A stretch of DNA of 64,000 nt from Strongylocentrotus droebachiensis. Its lineage: Eukaryota; Echinodermata; Echinoidea; Camarodonta; Strongylocentrotidae. The first letter of the stretch is position 1. Every line of letters begins with the position of its first letter. Below are positions 1 to 12,401 of the stretch, one piece after another. The DNA lies in NCBI GenBank assembly GCA_035222895.1, contig JAVYIG010007465.1, positions 1-64,000 on the forward strand. The letters are read 5' to 3'. The notes under the pieces are model-generated. The model was not told the DNA's origin. It saw only the letters and a program-made list of their open reading frames with translations, and did no database searches. Position numbers and translations under genes: made by a program.

Positions 1-255
1 CACTTTATTTATTTTTTTTGGTATCGAAATTTGACATTTTTCTTCGTTGGGGGGGGGGGTTAAGGTCACCTTTTTTAGGTTAGCCGTGGGCATAATTTTT
101 TTTTTTTAAATAATTAAATTTAAAAAAATATATATATACCAAAGGGGGGGGGGGGGTTTTAAGTTTTTTTAGGGGGGTTTACACACATAAAAATACCAAG
201 GGGGGGGGGGGGTTTTAACCCACAAACCCCCCCCCCCCCTGCGTACGCCCCTGAC
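1..255. repeat. Homopolymer-rich dispersed repeat (G/T/C runs)
   Basis: Several runs of 10-14 G alternate with T/A-rich DNA and end in a C run followed by TGCGTACGCCCCTG. The same layout, with the near-identical end GCGTACGCGCCTGG, recurs at 60185-60475, so this is a dispersed repeat rather than random low complexity. No coding potential is seen. Run lengths are prone to assembly error. Confidence 0.6.
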
Positions 256-894
256 CGTACATACCATATATTTAACTTGAAGGCAATTTTTATTTCAAAA
301 TAAATTACAGTACAAGAAAACATATTTTAGTTTACCATGACAACAGAAATATATATATATATTACATTACATTTATAAACATGAAGAAAACCTTAATTTT
401 GGAATAGATCATGGATGAGGGCCCATTATACATACAAAGACAAATATATGATCAGCTGATTAGAAAAATTACATAGGATGCATAAATATGAAATCTTACA
501 TCCTAATTTCTTTGTTAGGCCATTTCGGGGGAGACTGGCTGTAACGCGTACTCATCTGCGCGCAATGAATTGTTAAATTTCTAAGAAATGTAGATTGCGT
601 TGAAGGTGCAAACACAAATATGCAACTCCGTGACGTGTCTTGTGAGCTCCCCGCCTATTTGCTTTGTGCTAGAAAACCTTAACAAGATCTGTATTCTTCC
701 TTGACAAATTTTCTCTAGTACATTTACCCAAAATATAATTAAATATAATTATTGCAAATATGTTTATACACAACCCCTGTACGAAACAAAATATTCCGTC
801 ATAAATTACTAAGAAAATGAAAGTTTATGAAATTTTCTCTAAATAGCAATTTGAAGAGGAGCTCGCATTATACGTCACAGTGTTGCAAATTCCC
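256..894. other. AT-rich DNA, nothing recognised
   Basis: No open frame, tRNA-like box or tandem repeat was recognised beyond a short AT dinucleotide run near 350. Confidence 0.5.
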
Positions 895-1277
895 TGGGTG
901 TGATTGTCCTCGGGGGTAATTGTGTTTCGAGGGGGGAGGGGTAATTGTTCTCGGGGGGTAGTTGTCCTCGGGGGTAATTGTCCTCGGGGGTAGTTGTCCT
1001 CGGGGTAATTGTCCTCGGGGGGGGGAATTGTCCTCGGGGGGTAATTTTCCGGGGGGTAGTTTTTCCGGGGGGTAGTTGTCCTCGGGGGGTAGTTGTCCTC
1101 GGGGGGTAATTCTCCCGGGGGGGGGGGGAATTTTCCGGGGGGTAATTGTCCTTAGGGGGTTATTGTCCTCGGGGGGTAATTCTCCGGGGGGTAATTTTCC
1201 GGGGGGTAATTGTCCTTGGGGGTAGTTTTTCGGGGGTTAATGTTCCGGGGGTGATTGCCCAGGGGGTAATTGTCCTA
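895..1277. repeat. G-rich minisatellite, ~17-18 bp unit
   Basis: About twenty imperfect copies of a unit close to TAATTGTCCTCGGGGGG lie head to tail. Most copies carry a run of five to nine G, so the plus strand has dense G-quadruplex potential. Variants swap TAATT for TAGTT and CTCG for TTCC, which shows ongoing divergence. Not coding. Confidence 0.85.
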
Positions 1278-1800
1278 GAACCCCAGCTGGTATCGAATAC
1301 TCTGTCCAGATTCACAGTCTTCTAATTGCATACCCTACACCTAACTTATTCAGTGTAGTTTGCAGGCACAAACCCTGGTCAGTCGTAAAAGAGAATCTGC
1401 ACTATAAGACTACCATAGGCCATGTACTATAGCTGCTCCTGACACAACCAGTAGGTAGCTGGGCTAGGCTTCTCTCAAGGTTCAATTATTTTTGGGGGGT
1501 AAAGTGTCAAATTAGGGGCTGTGCTTGCAGACTATATTCAGTGTCTCTAAAGTCTCACTTGTTATTGTTTTCAGCAAGAATGCACTTGGCAATGGAATGC
1601 TACAGGTTGCAACGTACATGTCATTCATTCACTATCATTATTATTGTTTGAGGACAATCAGATGACTAATAGAGGAAGTTATGAAACAATAACAATATAA
1701 AATTGGTACCATATGTGGACTTCATTTGTTTCATTAATTTAGTTACCAACAGCAAATAAATACGGTAGGCCTACAATGATTTTTTTTAAAAACCATTTTC
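1278..1800. other. No feature recognised
   Basis: Unique-looking AT-rich DNA without a supported gene, tRNA promoter box or terminal inverted repeat. Confidence 0.45.
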
Positions 1801-2750
1801 ATGACGAAATCGTATAGAGAGAGATAAAAATTAAAAAAAGAGAGGGAAAAAAGAGGAGTGATAGAAAGGGGAAAAAGAAGGTGAAGAGAGAAGGATATGT
1901 TAATAGAGAGCAGTAGAGTATGTACGTGGCTCCTAAACATCATGTCTACAATTTCAATTCAGACAAGATATATAGACAACAAAATCACAAAGAAATACAA
2001 ATGCATTGAATATAGCTCAAATTGTTGATTTTCTTCTTCTCTCATTACCAATCAATTACTTCTTTTTGTGCTTCTTGTTGCCATTTGCCCCCCCCCCCCT
2101 CCTATCACACCCTTTTATTTTCTCTGTATTTCTTTCCATCTCTCTCTCTCTCTCCTCTGTCTCCTAATGTCCCACCACTCTCTCTCTCTCCCCTTCTCTC
2201 GATCTTTTCCTTTCTCCCTCCCAATCTGTCTCTCCCTCTCTCTCCTCTTTCTATCCCAATCTGTCTGCCCCTCTCTATTTCTCTCTCCCAATGTCCCTTT
2301 CTCTCTCTCTCTCTCTCCTCTTTATCGTTTCTCACTCCCAATCTGTCTCTCCCTTCTCTCTCCCAATCTGTTTATCCCCTCTCTCTCTCTCTCCTCTTAA
2401 TTCACCTTTCTCCCAATCTGTCTCTCCCTTCTCTCTCCCAATCTGCTTATCCCCAGCTCTCTCTCTCTCTTCCTTCAACGTTTCTCTCTACTAATCTGTC
2501 TCTCCCCTCCCTCTCTCTCTCCTCTTAATTCATCTTTCTCCCAATCTGTTTATCCCCTCTCTCTCCTCTTTCAACGTTTCTCTCTCCCAGTCTCTCTCTC
2601 CCCTCTCTCCTTTTCTCTCTCGATCTCTCTCTCTCTCTCTGTCGAATTTCGAATACACATAGTACAGAGAGAATGGGAAGGGAGGAAGGACAGGAGAGAT
2701 AGAGAGAGATGGAAAGAAATAGAGAGAGAATAAAAGGGTGTGATAGTGTG
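1800..2750. repeat. Polypurine/polypyrimidine tract with inverted flanks
   Basis: GA-rich DNA (1805-1905) is followed by a long CT-rich block (2090-2640) with a recurring CCCAATCTGTCTCTCCC motif, then by GA-rich DNA to 2735. The left edge of the CT block (2103-2145) contains TATCACACCCTTTTATT, and the right edge (2695-2745) is its reverse complement, so the block lies inside an inverted repeat. Open frames of up to 168 codons here are Ser/Leu/Pro runs in several frames at once and are not genes. Confidence 0.8.
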
Positions 2751-2999
2751 TAATAAGTAATTGCTTGGTACAGGCAAAATATGTTTACACATTTCAAAGC
2801 GTAATGTATCTAGGCCTTCTATAGTATATATCAATTTTAGTCCATAAAATAGAATGAAGTGGTGTACAATATTAATGTCGAGATAAAGCTGTTTAAAACA
2901 TAGCTGAACAAACCCATATACACTTATCTTCCTGGTGCTCAGCTTACTGGAGAAAAAAAATCGCGTCCAATATTCGCGTCTGCGTGTCCCTTTTGGGCC

Positions 3000-3495
3000 G
3001 ACGCAGACGTATATATTTGAGGTATACCTATGCAACAAATTTGTGATTTTCACGTCGAAGACGTGAAAATCCACAAAATTGACGTATACCTATGCAAGGG
3101 TTTTATTGTCTTTTTACGTCCAAGACGTGAAGAAGAAGAAAATCTGCGTCCAATTTCATGTCTGCGTGTCCCTTCAGGGCCATTGAGTACAGAAAAACGA
3201 AAAAATTACCAAGCAAAGGTATACGTCAAATTTGTGGATTTTCACGTCTTTGACGTGAACATCCACAAATTCGTTGCATAGGTATACGTCAAATTTGTGG
3301 ATTTTCACGTCTTTGACGTAAAAATCCACAAATTTTTGCATAGGTATACGTCAAATTTGTGGATTTTCACGTCTTTGACGTAAAAATCCACAAATTTGTT
3401 GCATCGGTATACGTCAAATGTGTGGATTTTCACGTCTTTGACGTGAACATCCACAAATTTGTTGCATAGGTATACGTCAAATTTTGCGTTTGCGT
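3000..3495. repeat. ~64 bp minisatellite with internal hairpin
   Basis: The unit reads AGGTATACGTCAAATTTGTG, then a hairpin (GATTTTCACGTC / GACGTGAAAATC), then CACAAATTTGTTGCAT. Clean direct copies occur from about 3215 to 3480 at ~63-64 bp spacing, and the copies at 3000-3110 are inverted. A conserved TCTGCGTGTCCCTT segment sits at both ends (near 2980, 3160 and 3490). Frames through it give a repeated pseudo-peptide and I do not regard them as a gene. Confidence 0.85.
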
Positions 3496-3654
3496 GTCCC
3501 TTAGGAGCCACCATACATTAGTGATTGCTTAGATGAAAAATGGAGAAGAAAAATGGAGAATAATTAGCAAGTGAAACGCAAGAAGGAAGTCTGCAGAGAC
3601 TGACTATAGGATCGGCGGCCGTGCCATACAGGTAAAAGATAATACAAAGACTAG

Positions 3655-3766
3655 GCCACTATAGACTGAGAAGGCGAAAAAGAAGAAGAAGAAGAAAAAG
3701 AAAAGAGCCGCGAACCGGAGAGACACAGAGAGAGAGAGGAGAGAATTAACATTTTTGAGAGAGGGG

Positions 3767-3798
<32 letters not shown>

Positions 3799-4045
3799 CA
3801 TTTCTGAGAGAGGGATAGAGAGAAAGAGACAGAGACAGAGACGGACACCTGGGGAATGGAGAGACAGACATAAGTAAACATGAGGAGAGAGGGACTGAGA
3901 GAGAGAGAGAGAGAACTAGGGAAGGGAGAGATAGATAGAAAGGAGAGGAGAGATAGATAGAAAGGAGAGGAGAGAGACTGAAGGAGGCAGTCTAAAAGAA
4001 AAAAGAGTCGAAGAGAGACAGAGAGAGAGAGAGAGAGAGATCGAA
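3655..4045. repeat. GA-rich microsatellite region
   Basis: (GA)n and (GAGA/GATA)n runs with a twice-repeated GAGAATTAACATTT segment (3741 and 3790). Low-complexity DNA, no gene. Confidence 0.8.
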
Positions 4046-4641
4046 AGTAGTGCAAACGCTATGTTTGGAAAACAAGTTGATGGTAGCTACTGAGACGAGA
4101 AGGAATATGTTGTTGTTCTTCTTCGAAATTGTTGTCGTCTCCTTCTCCTCACAATTTGCTTTCATATGTCAGCAGCTAATTTTCAGTAACAGCTTCAACT
4201 TTCTTGGTCTTTCTCAGTATCGGCACCCTTTCTGTGGAACAACTTATACAGAAATAAAACATCACTAGAGAGTTTCATATTGAAAAATATGAAAATATAT
4301 GCTGGACACGAGAATATGGTACTTATTCGGACTCTTCTTTTTCATCTATTTGTCTCTTGCGCCAACGTTTATTTCTTTAAATCAACGAACTAGCTTCTTT
4401 TCCAAAGATTTTCTTTAAGCAGCCTTTGCCATTTTATTTCCTTTCGCATTGAATTTTTATTTTCTTCAAGTTTCTTAATCAGACCTTCTAACAGTAAAAC
4501 GAATATGCCCACCCAAGTGTGAAAGCTCAAATGTTTGTCTTGATTAATGTTGGGAGAGTAATTTTTTTTCCTTTAATTGATATATTTCATCATATTTTGT
4601 CAACGATTCATACGACAATTTTGAACAATAAAGAGAATCTA

Positions 4642-4822
4642 CTTTTTACTACTTAGTGCAGCCGTTAGATTTAGCTCCCTAATGTATCTTATAATGCTAT
4701 CTTTCCAACGAGTTCTCTGCATTCCTTTTCCTCTGCCTCCTTCCACTGTTCGCGTCATAACGTCCTTTGTTGTTTTTCCCTCACCAGTCCTCTCCAAGTG
4801 TCGAAACCATCCTAATCTCATA
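4642..4822 (-). pseudogene. C-terminal scrap of a non-LTR retrotransposon ORF2
   Basis: The minus strand encodes about 55 residues of the pattern LGWFRHLERTGEGK... followed by a Gly/Arg-rich stretch (EGGRGKGMQRTRWKD). This matches the layout of the extreme C-terminus of many invertebrate LINE ORF2 proteins (RWFGHV-x-R ... GRPRxRWxD). No RT or endonuclease domain is nearby, so it is a 5'-truncated fossil. The family assignment rests on recall of the motif, not on a search. Confidence 0.5.
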
Positions 4823-4925
4823 TAATAATAATAATAATAATAATATTCAGTTCTTGTATAGCGCATATCACATTATATAACGTCTCTATGCGCTTCCAAA
4901 GAGCTAACCATCTGTAGAATGTGAG
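4823..4925 (-). repeat. SINE 3' tail fragment with (ATT)n
   Basis: Read on the minus strand, it has AGCTCTTTGGAAGCGCATAG, then GCGCTATACAAG, then (ATT)n. Several SINE copies at 30404-30567, 50075-50415 and 51837-52113 share the 'GAAGCGC-TAGAG' and 'GCGCTATA' tail and, in the Mre11-intron copies, the ATT run. It directly abuts the LINE scrap. Confidence 0.6.
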
Positions 4926-5051
4926 CTGCCATCAAATAAACAGCTTTAAGTTATCAAGTATACATTAGTTATAGAGTGGGAACGACAGCAGGGAAGAAAA
5001 TAAACATGTATAAGATAGAAGCATGGTGGAAATTGGAAGGATAGAGAAACT

Positions 5052-5082
<31 letters not shown>

Positions 5083-6160
5083 GAGGATGAGGAGGGGGGG
5101 GGGGGGGTGGGGCAAAGAACATGGCTAATGATTAGCAGGAAAACCCTTCCAAATTATGATTGATTGTATGCTTTCGGTATACGGAGACCATGACAAAGAA
5201 AAAAAAACCCGCCTTGCGCTGTATTTTCCCGCCATGCATGACTCATTATTTTGATGTGCAGATGGCCTATTAGTATTATGTTTGTTCATGACTCGTCATT
5301 GCTGTCATGACATTAACATAATATATGTCAGACACATTTGCAATGCTGTCTGACTTTCACTTAATATAAATTGCACGCTTCATACTGAATCTATGCCATT
5401 GGTACTCTACTTACTTGGGTTTCATCGTGTTGTATGTGCTCCTCCTGGTCTCTGGCCTATAGTATATATATATGTCAATCTTTAAAAACAAAAGATTACG
5501 ATAACATTTGTAATTAGATACAATACACATTTAGATTTTTTCCCCTTCCCGTTTGCATTTTTCCATATTTAATGAAATTCGATGTCTTGAGCTGCAATGT
5601 TGTTTAAGTAAATATATTCGAATTAACTGTACGAAGGTTCTATGTGTTTATTTATGTCACTTTACCATGCAATGCTCCAAATGTACATATAGACTAATCA
5701 AGGTTTCTTCATTATATTATTTGGCTCTTCCTGAATGAAAGACACCATTATTAATTCAAAATGGGAAAAAATATTGACGAAGAAAATTTCCAAAGTTGGG
5801 TTCCATTTCCCCCAGTAATTGTTAGAGTGTATGGTGTCTAACATATCGATATCATTTTTTGTGCAGTAAATATTTCATTTGTTTATTTATTTATTTATTG
5901 CAACCAAAAGTTTGGATATCAAGTACGAATTAAAAGCAGAGAATGATATATAACAATACAAAATTTACCCCTTCCACAGGGTTCGTTATTTTCAAAATAA
6001 ATTTCATCATATACAATATAATTTAAGAAATAATTTCCATACAAAATGGCTGAGGAAAGATAATAATTATCACGACCAAAAGCTATGTGGCAGATAATAA
6101 ACCAAATAATAATGGCAAAATTCGATTTTTTTTTTTTTTAAATATATAAAATACACATAT
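4926..6160. other. Intergenic DNA; GA tract and G run near 5048-5107
   Basis: A short GA tract (5058-5085) leads into a G run (5093-5107). The remainder is AT-rich DNA with no feature I can support. Confidence 0.45.
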
Positions 6161-6365
6161 AAACAGGAGGAGAAGAGAAAGGAGAAGAGGAACAAGCAGA
6201 AGATATGGGAAAGAAGATGATGAAGAAGAAGTAGAAAAAAAGGGAGTTTAAAGAGAAGAGGAGGAAGATAACGAAGAAGAAGAAGAATACGATGCACAAT
6301 TTGAATAAGAAGAAGAAGAACAAGAAGAGGAGGAAGAGGAAGAAGAAGAAGAGAAGGGGAGGAAG
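6160..6365. repeat. (GAA/GGA)n polypurine tract
   Basis: About 200 bp of almost pure purine with GAA and GGA triplets, so it could form a triplex. Ser/Leu-rich reading frames on the minus strand are a by-product. Confidence 0.8.
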
Positions 6366-8084
6366 TAAGAGAACATCGATATAAAAGATAATGGCAGAAC
6401 AGTGTATAACATGAAGATTTTATATCTCCTTTCATAATTACAAGTCACTTATCTTAAAGGTAATGCAAAGTTTTAGGGAAATTTTGAAAATTGGATGGAT
6501 AGTAATTCTATATTTGGATGCTCTGTCGATGTTTTATAAGCACTAGAGTTTTAGCACCTAAAACACTTCTGCTTCAGAGAAAATTGAATAACAAAAAAAA
6601 TACCGGTGCTCCCGGTAAAGTTCAAATATTTGAAATAGCGCTATGGCCGTTCCATTGTAGCCGCGACCATGAAAAACTCAGAATATCCAGCTTTGATATA
6701 TAATTTCCAAACGGGAAGAGGAAATCGGTCGATTGTAGTCAAGAAACATTGTTTCAAAGCTAAAGTAATATCAGCCTTGAGAGGGAGCTATACAATATGA
6801 ATAGTTTATTATTTACAATTTCATCACTTTAGACTCGATTTCAACCGCGACAACGATCATTGAGTATTGTAAAATCGCATATGCTTCCAATATGTTCATT
6901 TGAACCAAATTCATGACCCCATACTAAAACTTTGTATTACCTTTAAGCTTGTTAAAAATATTACAATTAGAGAAACGATCATGTGTATGTGAACGTAATC
7001 CAAAATTATTTTCTTTTCTTATAATTCGTTCCTGTCCATTTTTTTCCACCAGCCTATGGACCCTTTCCCTTGTGCCAATATACATGTATATAACATAATT
7101 AAGACATTAAAGGCATGATCACAGAAGAACAGGTGGTAGCATAACATGAGTAGATACAAAGTCGGTTTTATCTTTATCATTAACCCTGAATCTTGTGATG
7201 ACGGTATACGAAGACATTCTTTTTGAACTCTCCAGATTATATTCCCGTCCAGATAAAAAAAATAAAAAAATGTGAAGGTGTGGCAGTCCTATATAAAATA
7301 AATCCTTTATTAAATTAACAGGAGCGGGCACACCACAAGTAATTTAATTGAGGGTTGAATCAAAATCATTTATATACACAATTTTTTTACTTTCGTTAAA
7401 GGCAGTTCCTGAACCACTCTAAGCCCGTCCACGAATGTCAGAATGAGCAACTTATAAAATCACATTAATATTAAGGCACATCCCAATAAACAAATTCACG
7501 TAAAAATCATGTCAATATCAAGGTATCGACTTGAACAGATTTACGTTCTTCAAACACTTGACATTTACGTGAGTGTGTTAACACGTTTTTGTGCACTAGG
7601 TCACTTATACAACACGTACACTAAATCATGCAACTGTCACTGGAATATCACCATTATAATAACGTGATTATCCCTACCTTGGAGACCATGGTTTGTAAAC
7701 CTAATACTCATAAACGAAATTATCACATTCTTTAGAAGTTTTAGAATCGCGTCACAGAAAGACGTGAAGCGTTAGTGATAGTTTTAGTCAAAATATCTGC
7801 GTGAAATTCACGTGAATATTAAGGGGCTGACTTGAGATGAATCGTGTTCTTTATTCACGTGAAATTTACGTCGAAGAGGAAATATGTTACTCTAACCCGC
7901 GTTCAACCCAATAATTACGCAAATGTTACACAATAAATGAACCAAAATGATGACGTTCTCATCCCGTTTCTGAACATCGTGTTTTGGATCCTCCATAATC
8001 ACGTCCAGGCGCGCCGAAAGCAGTTTGGAATTAGAGGGGGTGGGGGGTGCATACATCCCAGAAGAAAAATCTAGTTGCAACTGC
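6366..8084. other. Intergenic DNA, no gene recognised
   Basis: AT-rich with scattered ACGT-containing motifs (TTTACGTGAG, TTCACGTGAA) around 7500-7880 that look like a diverged repeat. No supportable reading frame. Confidence 0.4.
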
Positions 8085-8915
8085 CCCAGTTGATGAACCA
8101 GTTAATGCCAACTGGTAACCCTGGAAATTGAAATGGGCTTAATGATTCAGTTGATCCTGGCCAGTTAGAATTCAACTGGTCTAGCTGGGCCAGTGGAACC
8201 ATAATGGTGAAAGTTCCAACCAGTTGAATGGCAACAACACTTCAATACTGGTACGTCTGTATTTCCAATGTAAAGGCATTGGTAATATGCAGACTTACAT
8301 CATTTAATTAATCGAAATTTTGTCATATACTTGTATTTTATTAAAATTATTTTAGTTCATAGTTAACGTTTCCCTTATTCATGTTTAATGAAATGTAATT
8401 GATACGAAGTAGCGAAATGTCCTAATAACTGGTAATTTATATTTGTAGTTTTTTCGAAATGAATTGCATATAATCATCAGTAATAAAGAAGTATGCTGTA
8501 CATTCAGATAAATTGTTAAAAAACATTGATCTGCACGCACCCCATATTCAATATGCAAATTGATTGGTGACAGCTGGTTCAACTGGAAATATGCCAACAG
8601 TCAGCCATCAACTGGTACAACTGGAGATATGCACACAGACCAGTTATCAACTGGTGCAAATGGAAATATGCCAACAGTCAGTCATCAACAGGTGCAACTG
8701 GAGATATGCACACAGACCAGTTATCAACTGGTGCAATGGAAAAATGCCAACAGTCAGTTATCAACTGGTGCAAATGGAAATATGCCAACAGTCAGTCATC
8801 AACAGGTGCAACTGGAGATATGCACACAGACCAGTTATCAACTGGTGCAATGTAAAAATGCCAACAGTCAGTTATCAACTGGTGCAAATGGAAATATGCC
8901 AACAGTCAGGGGATT
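8085..8915. repeat. CCAACTGGT-rich repeats; 114 bp tandem array at 8565-8912
   Basis: From 8565 to 8912 the motif TATCAACTGGTGCAA alternates with GCCAACAGTCAG and ATATGCACACAGACC. The composite unit is about 114 bp (for example CCAACAGTCA at 8671 and 8785) and is made of two ~57 bp halves. Diverged CCAGTTG/CAACTGG motifs also fill 8085-8240. Two overlapping plus-strand frames (122 and 145 codons) run through the array because the unit is a multiple of three. They look like repeat artefacts, since neither has a signal or a domain. Confidence 0.75.
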
Positions 8916-8919
8916 ATTA

Positions 8920-11790
8920 CCACGGAACTTAAATGGTAACTGTGAAACCATCAAGACACCCAAGAATAATTCATTGTCCACACTTAAAAAATCATAGATT
9001 CACACCTAAGATTAGTAATCAGTTTGAGTCACGAGATAATCACCGCGAAACCTATGGCAACTTTAAATACCATTTAAAAAGATGTTTTAAGACACCTAAT
9101 AATAACTAATTTTACACCCCTAAATATCACGAATTCACAGCTTAGATTAGTAATCAGTTTTAGCCAGGTGATCATCACCAAGAGAGTTATGGTAACTTTG
9201 AAACCATTTAAAAAGGTGTTTTAAGACACCTAATAATGACAAATTTTTCACACCTAAATATCACGGATTCACAGCTTCGATTAGTAATCAGCTTGAGCCA
9301 CGTGATAATCACCGCGAAACCTATGGCAACTTTGACTACCATTTAAAAAGGTGTTTTAAGACACCTAATAATAACTAATTTTACACACCTAAATATCACG
9401 GATTCACAGCTTAGATTAGTAATCAGTTTTAGCCAGGTGATCATCACCAAAAGAGTTATGGTAACTTTGAAACCATTTAAAAAGGTGTTTTAAGACACCT
9501 AATAATGACAAATTTTTCACACCTAAAACTCACGGATGCCCAGCTTAGATTAATAATCCGTTTGAGTCACGAGATCATTACCGCGGAACCTATGGCAACT
9601 TTGACTACCATTTAAAAAGGTGTTTAAAGGCACCTAATAATAACTAATTTTACACACCTAAATATCACGGATTCACAGCTTAGATTAGTAATCAGTTTTA
9701 GCCAGGTGATCATCATCAATAGAGTTATGGTAACTTTGAAACCATTTAAAAAGGTGTTTTAAGACACCTAATAATTATTAATTTTTCACACCTAAATATC
9801 ACGGATTCACAGCTAAGATTAGTAATCAGCTTGAGCCACGTGATAATCAACGCGAAACCTATGGCAACTTTGACTACCATTTAAAAAGGTGTTTTAAGAC
9901 ACCTAATAATAACTAATTTTACACACCTAAATATCACGGATTCACAGCTTAGATTAGTAATCAGTTTTAGCCAGGTGATCATCACTAAAAGAGTTATGGT
10001 AACTTTGAAACCATTTAAAAAGGTGTTTTAAGACACCTAATAATGACAAATTTTTCACACCTAAAAATCACGGATGCCCAGCTTAGATTAATAATCCGTT
10101 TGAGTCACGAGATCATTACCGCGGAACCTATGGCAACTTTGACTACCATTTAAAAAGGTGTTTTAAGACACCTAATAATAACTAATTTTACATACCTAAA
10201 TATTACGGATTCACAGCTTAGATTAGTAATCAGTTTTAGCCAGGTGATCATCACCAAGAGAGTTATGGTAACTTTGAAACCATTTAAAAAGGTGTTTTAA
10301 GACACCTAATAATTATTAATTTTTCACACCTAAATATCACGGATTCACAGCTTCGATTAGTAATCAGCTTGAGCCACGTGATAATCACCGCGAAACCTAT
10401 GGCAACTTTGACTACCATTTAAAAAGGTGTTTTAAGACACCTAATAATAACTAATTTTACACACCTAAATATCACGGATTCACAGCTTAGATTAGTAATC
10501 AGTTTTAGCCAGGTGATCATCACCAAAAGAGTTATGGTAACTTTGAAACCATTTAAAAAGGTGTTTTAAGACACCTAATAATGACAAATTTTTCACACCT
10601 AAAAATCACGGATGCCCAGCTTAGATTAATAATCCGTTTGAGTCACGAGATCATTACCGCGGAACCTATGGCAACTTTGACTACCATTTAAAAAGGTGTT
10701 TTAAGACACCTAATAATAACTAATTTTACATACCTAAATATTACGGATTCACAGCTTAGATTAGTAATCAGTTTTAGCCAGGTGATCATCACCAAGAGAG
10801 TTATGGTAACTTTGAAACCATTTAAAAAGGTGTTTTAAGACACCTAATAATTATTAATTTTTCACACCTAAATATCACGGATTCACAGCTTCGATTAGTA
10901 ATCAGCTTGAGCCACGTGATAATCAACGCGAAACCTATGGCAACTTTGACTACCATTTAAAAAGGTGTTTTAAGACACCTAATAATAACTAATTTTACAC
11001 ACCTAAATATCACGGATTCACAGCTTAGATTAGTAATCAGTTTTAGCCAGGTGATCATCACCAAAAGAGTTATGGTAACTTTGAAACCATTTAAAAAGGT
11101 GTTTTAAGACACCTAATAATGACAAATTTTTCACACCTAAAAATCACGGATGCCCAGCTTAGATTAATAATCCGTTTGAGTCACGAGATCATTACCGCGG
11201 AACCTATGGCAACTTTGACTACCATTTAAAAAGGTGTTTAAAGGCACCTAATAATAACTAATTTTACACACCTAAATATCACGGATTCACAGCTTAGATT
11301 AGTAATCAGTTTTAGCCAGGTGATCATCATCAATAGAGTTATGGTAACTTTGAAACCATTTAAAAAGGTGTTTTAAGACACCTAATAATTATTAATTTTT
11401 CACACCTAAATATCACGGATTCACAGCTAAGATTAGTAATCAGCTTGAGCCACGTGATAATCAACGCGAAACCTATGGCAACTTTGACTACCATTTAAAA
11501 AGGTGTTTTAAGACACCTAATAATAACTAATTTTACACACCTAAATATCACGGATTCACAGCTTAGATTAGTAATCAGTTTTAGCCAGGTGATCATCACC
11601 AAAAGAGTTATGGTAACTTTGAAACCATTTAAAAAGGTGTTTTAAGACACCTAATAATTATTAATTTTTCACACCTAAATATCACGGATTCACAGCTAAG
11701 ATTAGTAATCGGCTTGAGCCACGTGATCATCAACAAGAAAGTTATGGTAACTTCGAAACCATTCAAAAGAGGTGTGTAAGACACCTCCAA
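8920..11790. repeat. Satellite array: 135 bp monomers in a 540 bp, four-monomer higher-order repeat
   Basis: Monomers begin near CACCTAAATATCACGGATTC, contain GATTAGTAATCAG and a short inverted repeat (AGGTGTTTTAAGACACCT), and repeat every ~135 bp (ATTCACAG at 9132, 9267 and 9402). One variant, carrying GGATGCCCAGCTTAGATTAA, recurs every ~540 bp (9533, ~10072, ~10611, ~11150), so monomer types alternate in sets of four. Roughly twenty monomers are present. Both edges decay: 8920-9120 on the left and 11700-11960 on the right. No coding content. Confidence 0.95.
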
Positions 11791-12016
11791 ATTACTAATT
11801 TAATACAACCAGAGATTCACGGACAAAACAATAAGACGATTAGCCGGTGTAAGTATCGTGGTTATTACCATCAACCTTGGATAACCTGTGAAACCAATCG
11901 ATAAAGGTGCTTAAAAGACCAAATAATTACTTATTTATCACCACCGTCGGTTAACGGATAAAAAAACTCGTTGCTTGGACAATAGGCTAGGAAAGTGAGA
12001 GCATTTTTTAGGTAAA
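11791..12016. repeat. Degenerate satellite edge
   Basis: Recognisable but strongly diverged satellite monomers (AAGGTGCTTAAAAGACC, 'GATTAGCCGG') run into the left inverted repeat of the next element. Confidence 0.6.
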
Positions 12017-12214
12017 CCTCAAACAAATTGCAATAAAATATTTTCACTGCAATGCATTTTAGTAAGGTCCCCAAAATGACATACTAAAAGTCCGAAAAAA
12101 TCCGTGTAGTGGAAGTGACCCTAATTTGCATAAATCAAATATGGCCGCTATTTCGAGGATTTTCACATAGATTTGTCATATTGTTCAACTTGTATAGGCT
12201 GTTGTGGCACTAAA
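12017..12214 (-). repeat. Left arm of ~200 bp inverted repeat
   Basis: This stretch is the reverse complement of 17588-17794 with few mismatches, including the shared blocks ACTTCCACTACACGGATTTT, GACTTTTAGTATGTCA and ATGCATTGCAGTGAAAA. The two arms bound about 5.8 kb. I take them as ends of one large element or of two oppositely oriented copies of a shorter one. Confidence 0.8.
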
Positions 12215-12401
12215 GGTGTTGGAGAAGTGATCTGATGTACATTTGTTTTATCAACTAAAATACCCATATACTACAGGTACATCACACACTCGAAACAAAT
12301 CCCCCCGCACACCCACACCCACACAATCCAACATTTAATTTATGCTCAATTTATCACCTTTAATAGCAGATGATGTTATTTCATTATGCACTAGACAAAT
12401 A

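Noticed and set aside
2022..2528. Long plus-strand frames of 168 and 110 codons
   Set aside because: They translate a CT microsatellite into Ser/Leu/Pro in all frames; no domain, no splice context.
8920..11790. CRISPR array (regularly spaced repeats)
   Set aside because: The units are full-length tandem monomers with no unique spacers, and the genome is eukaryotic.
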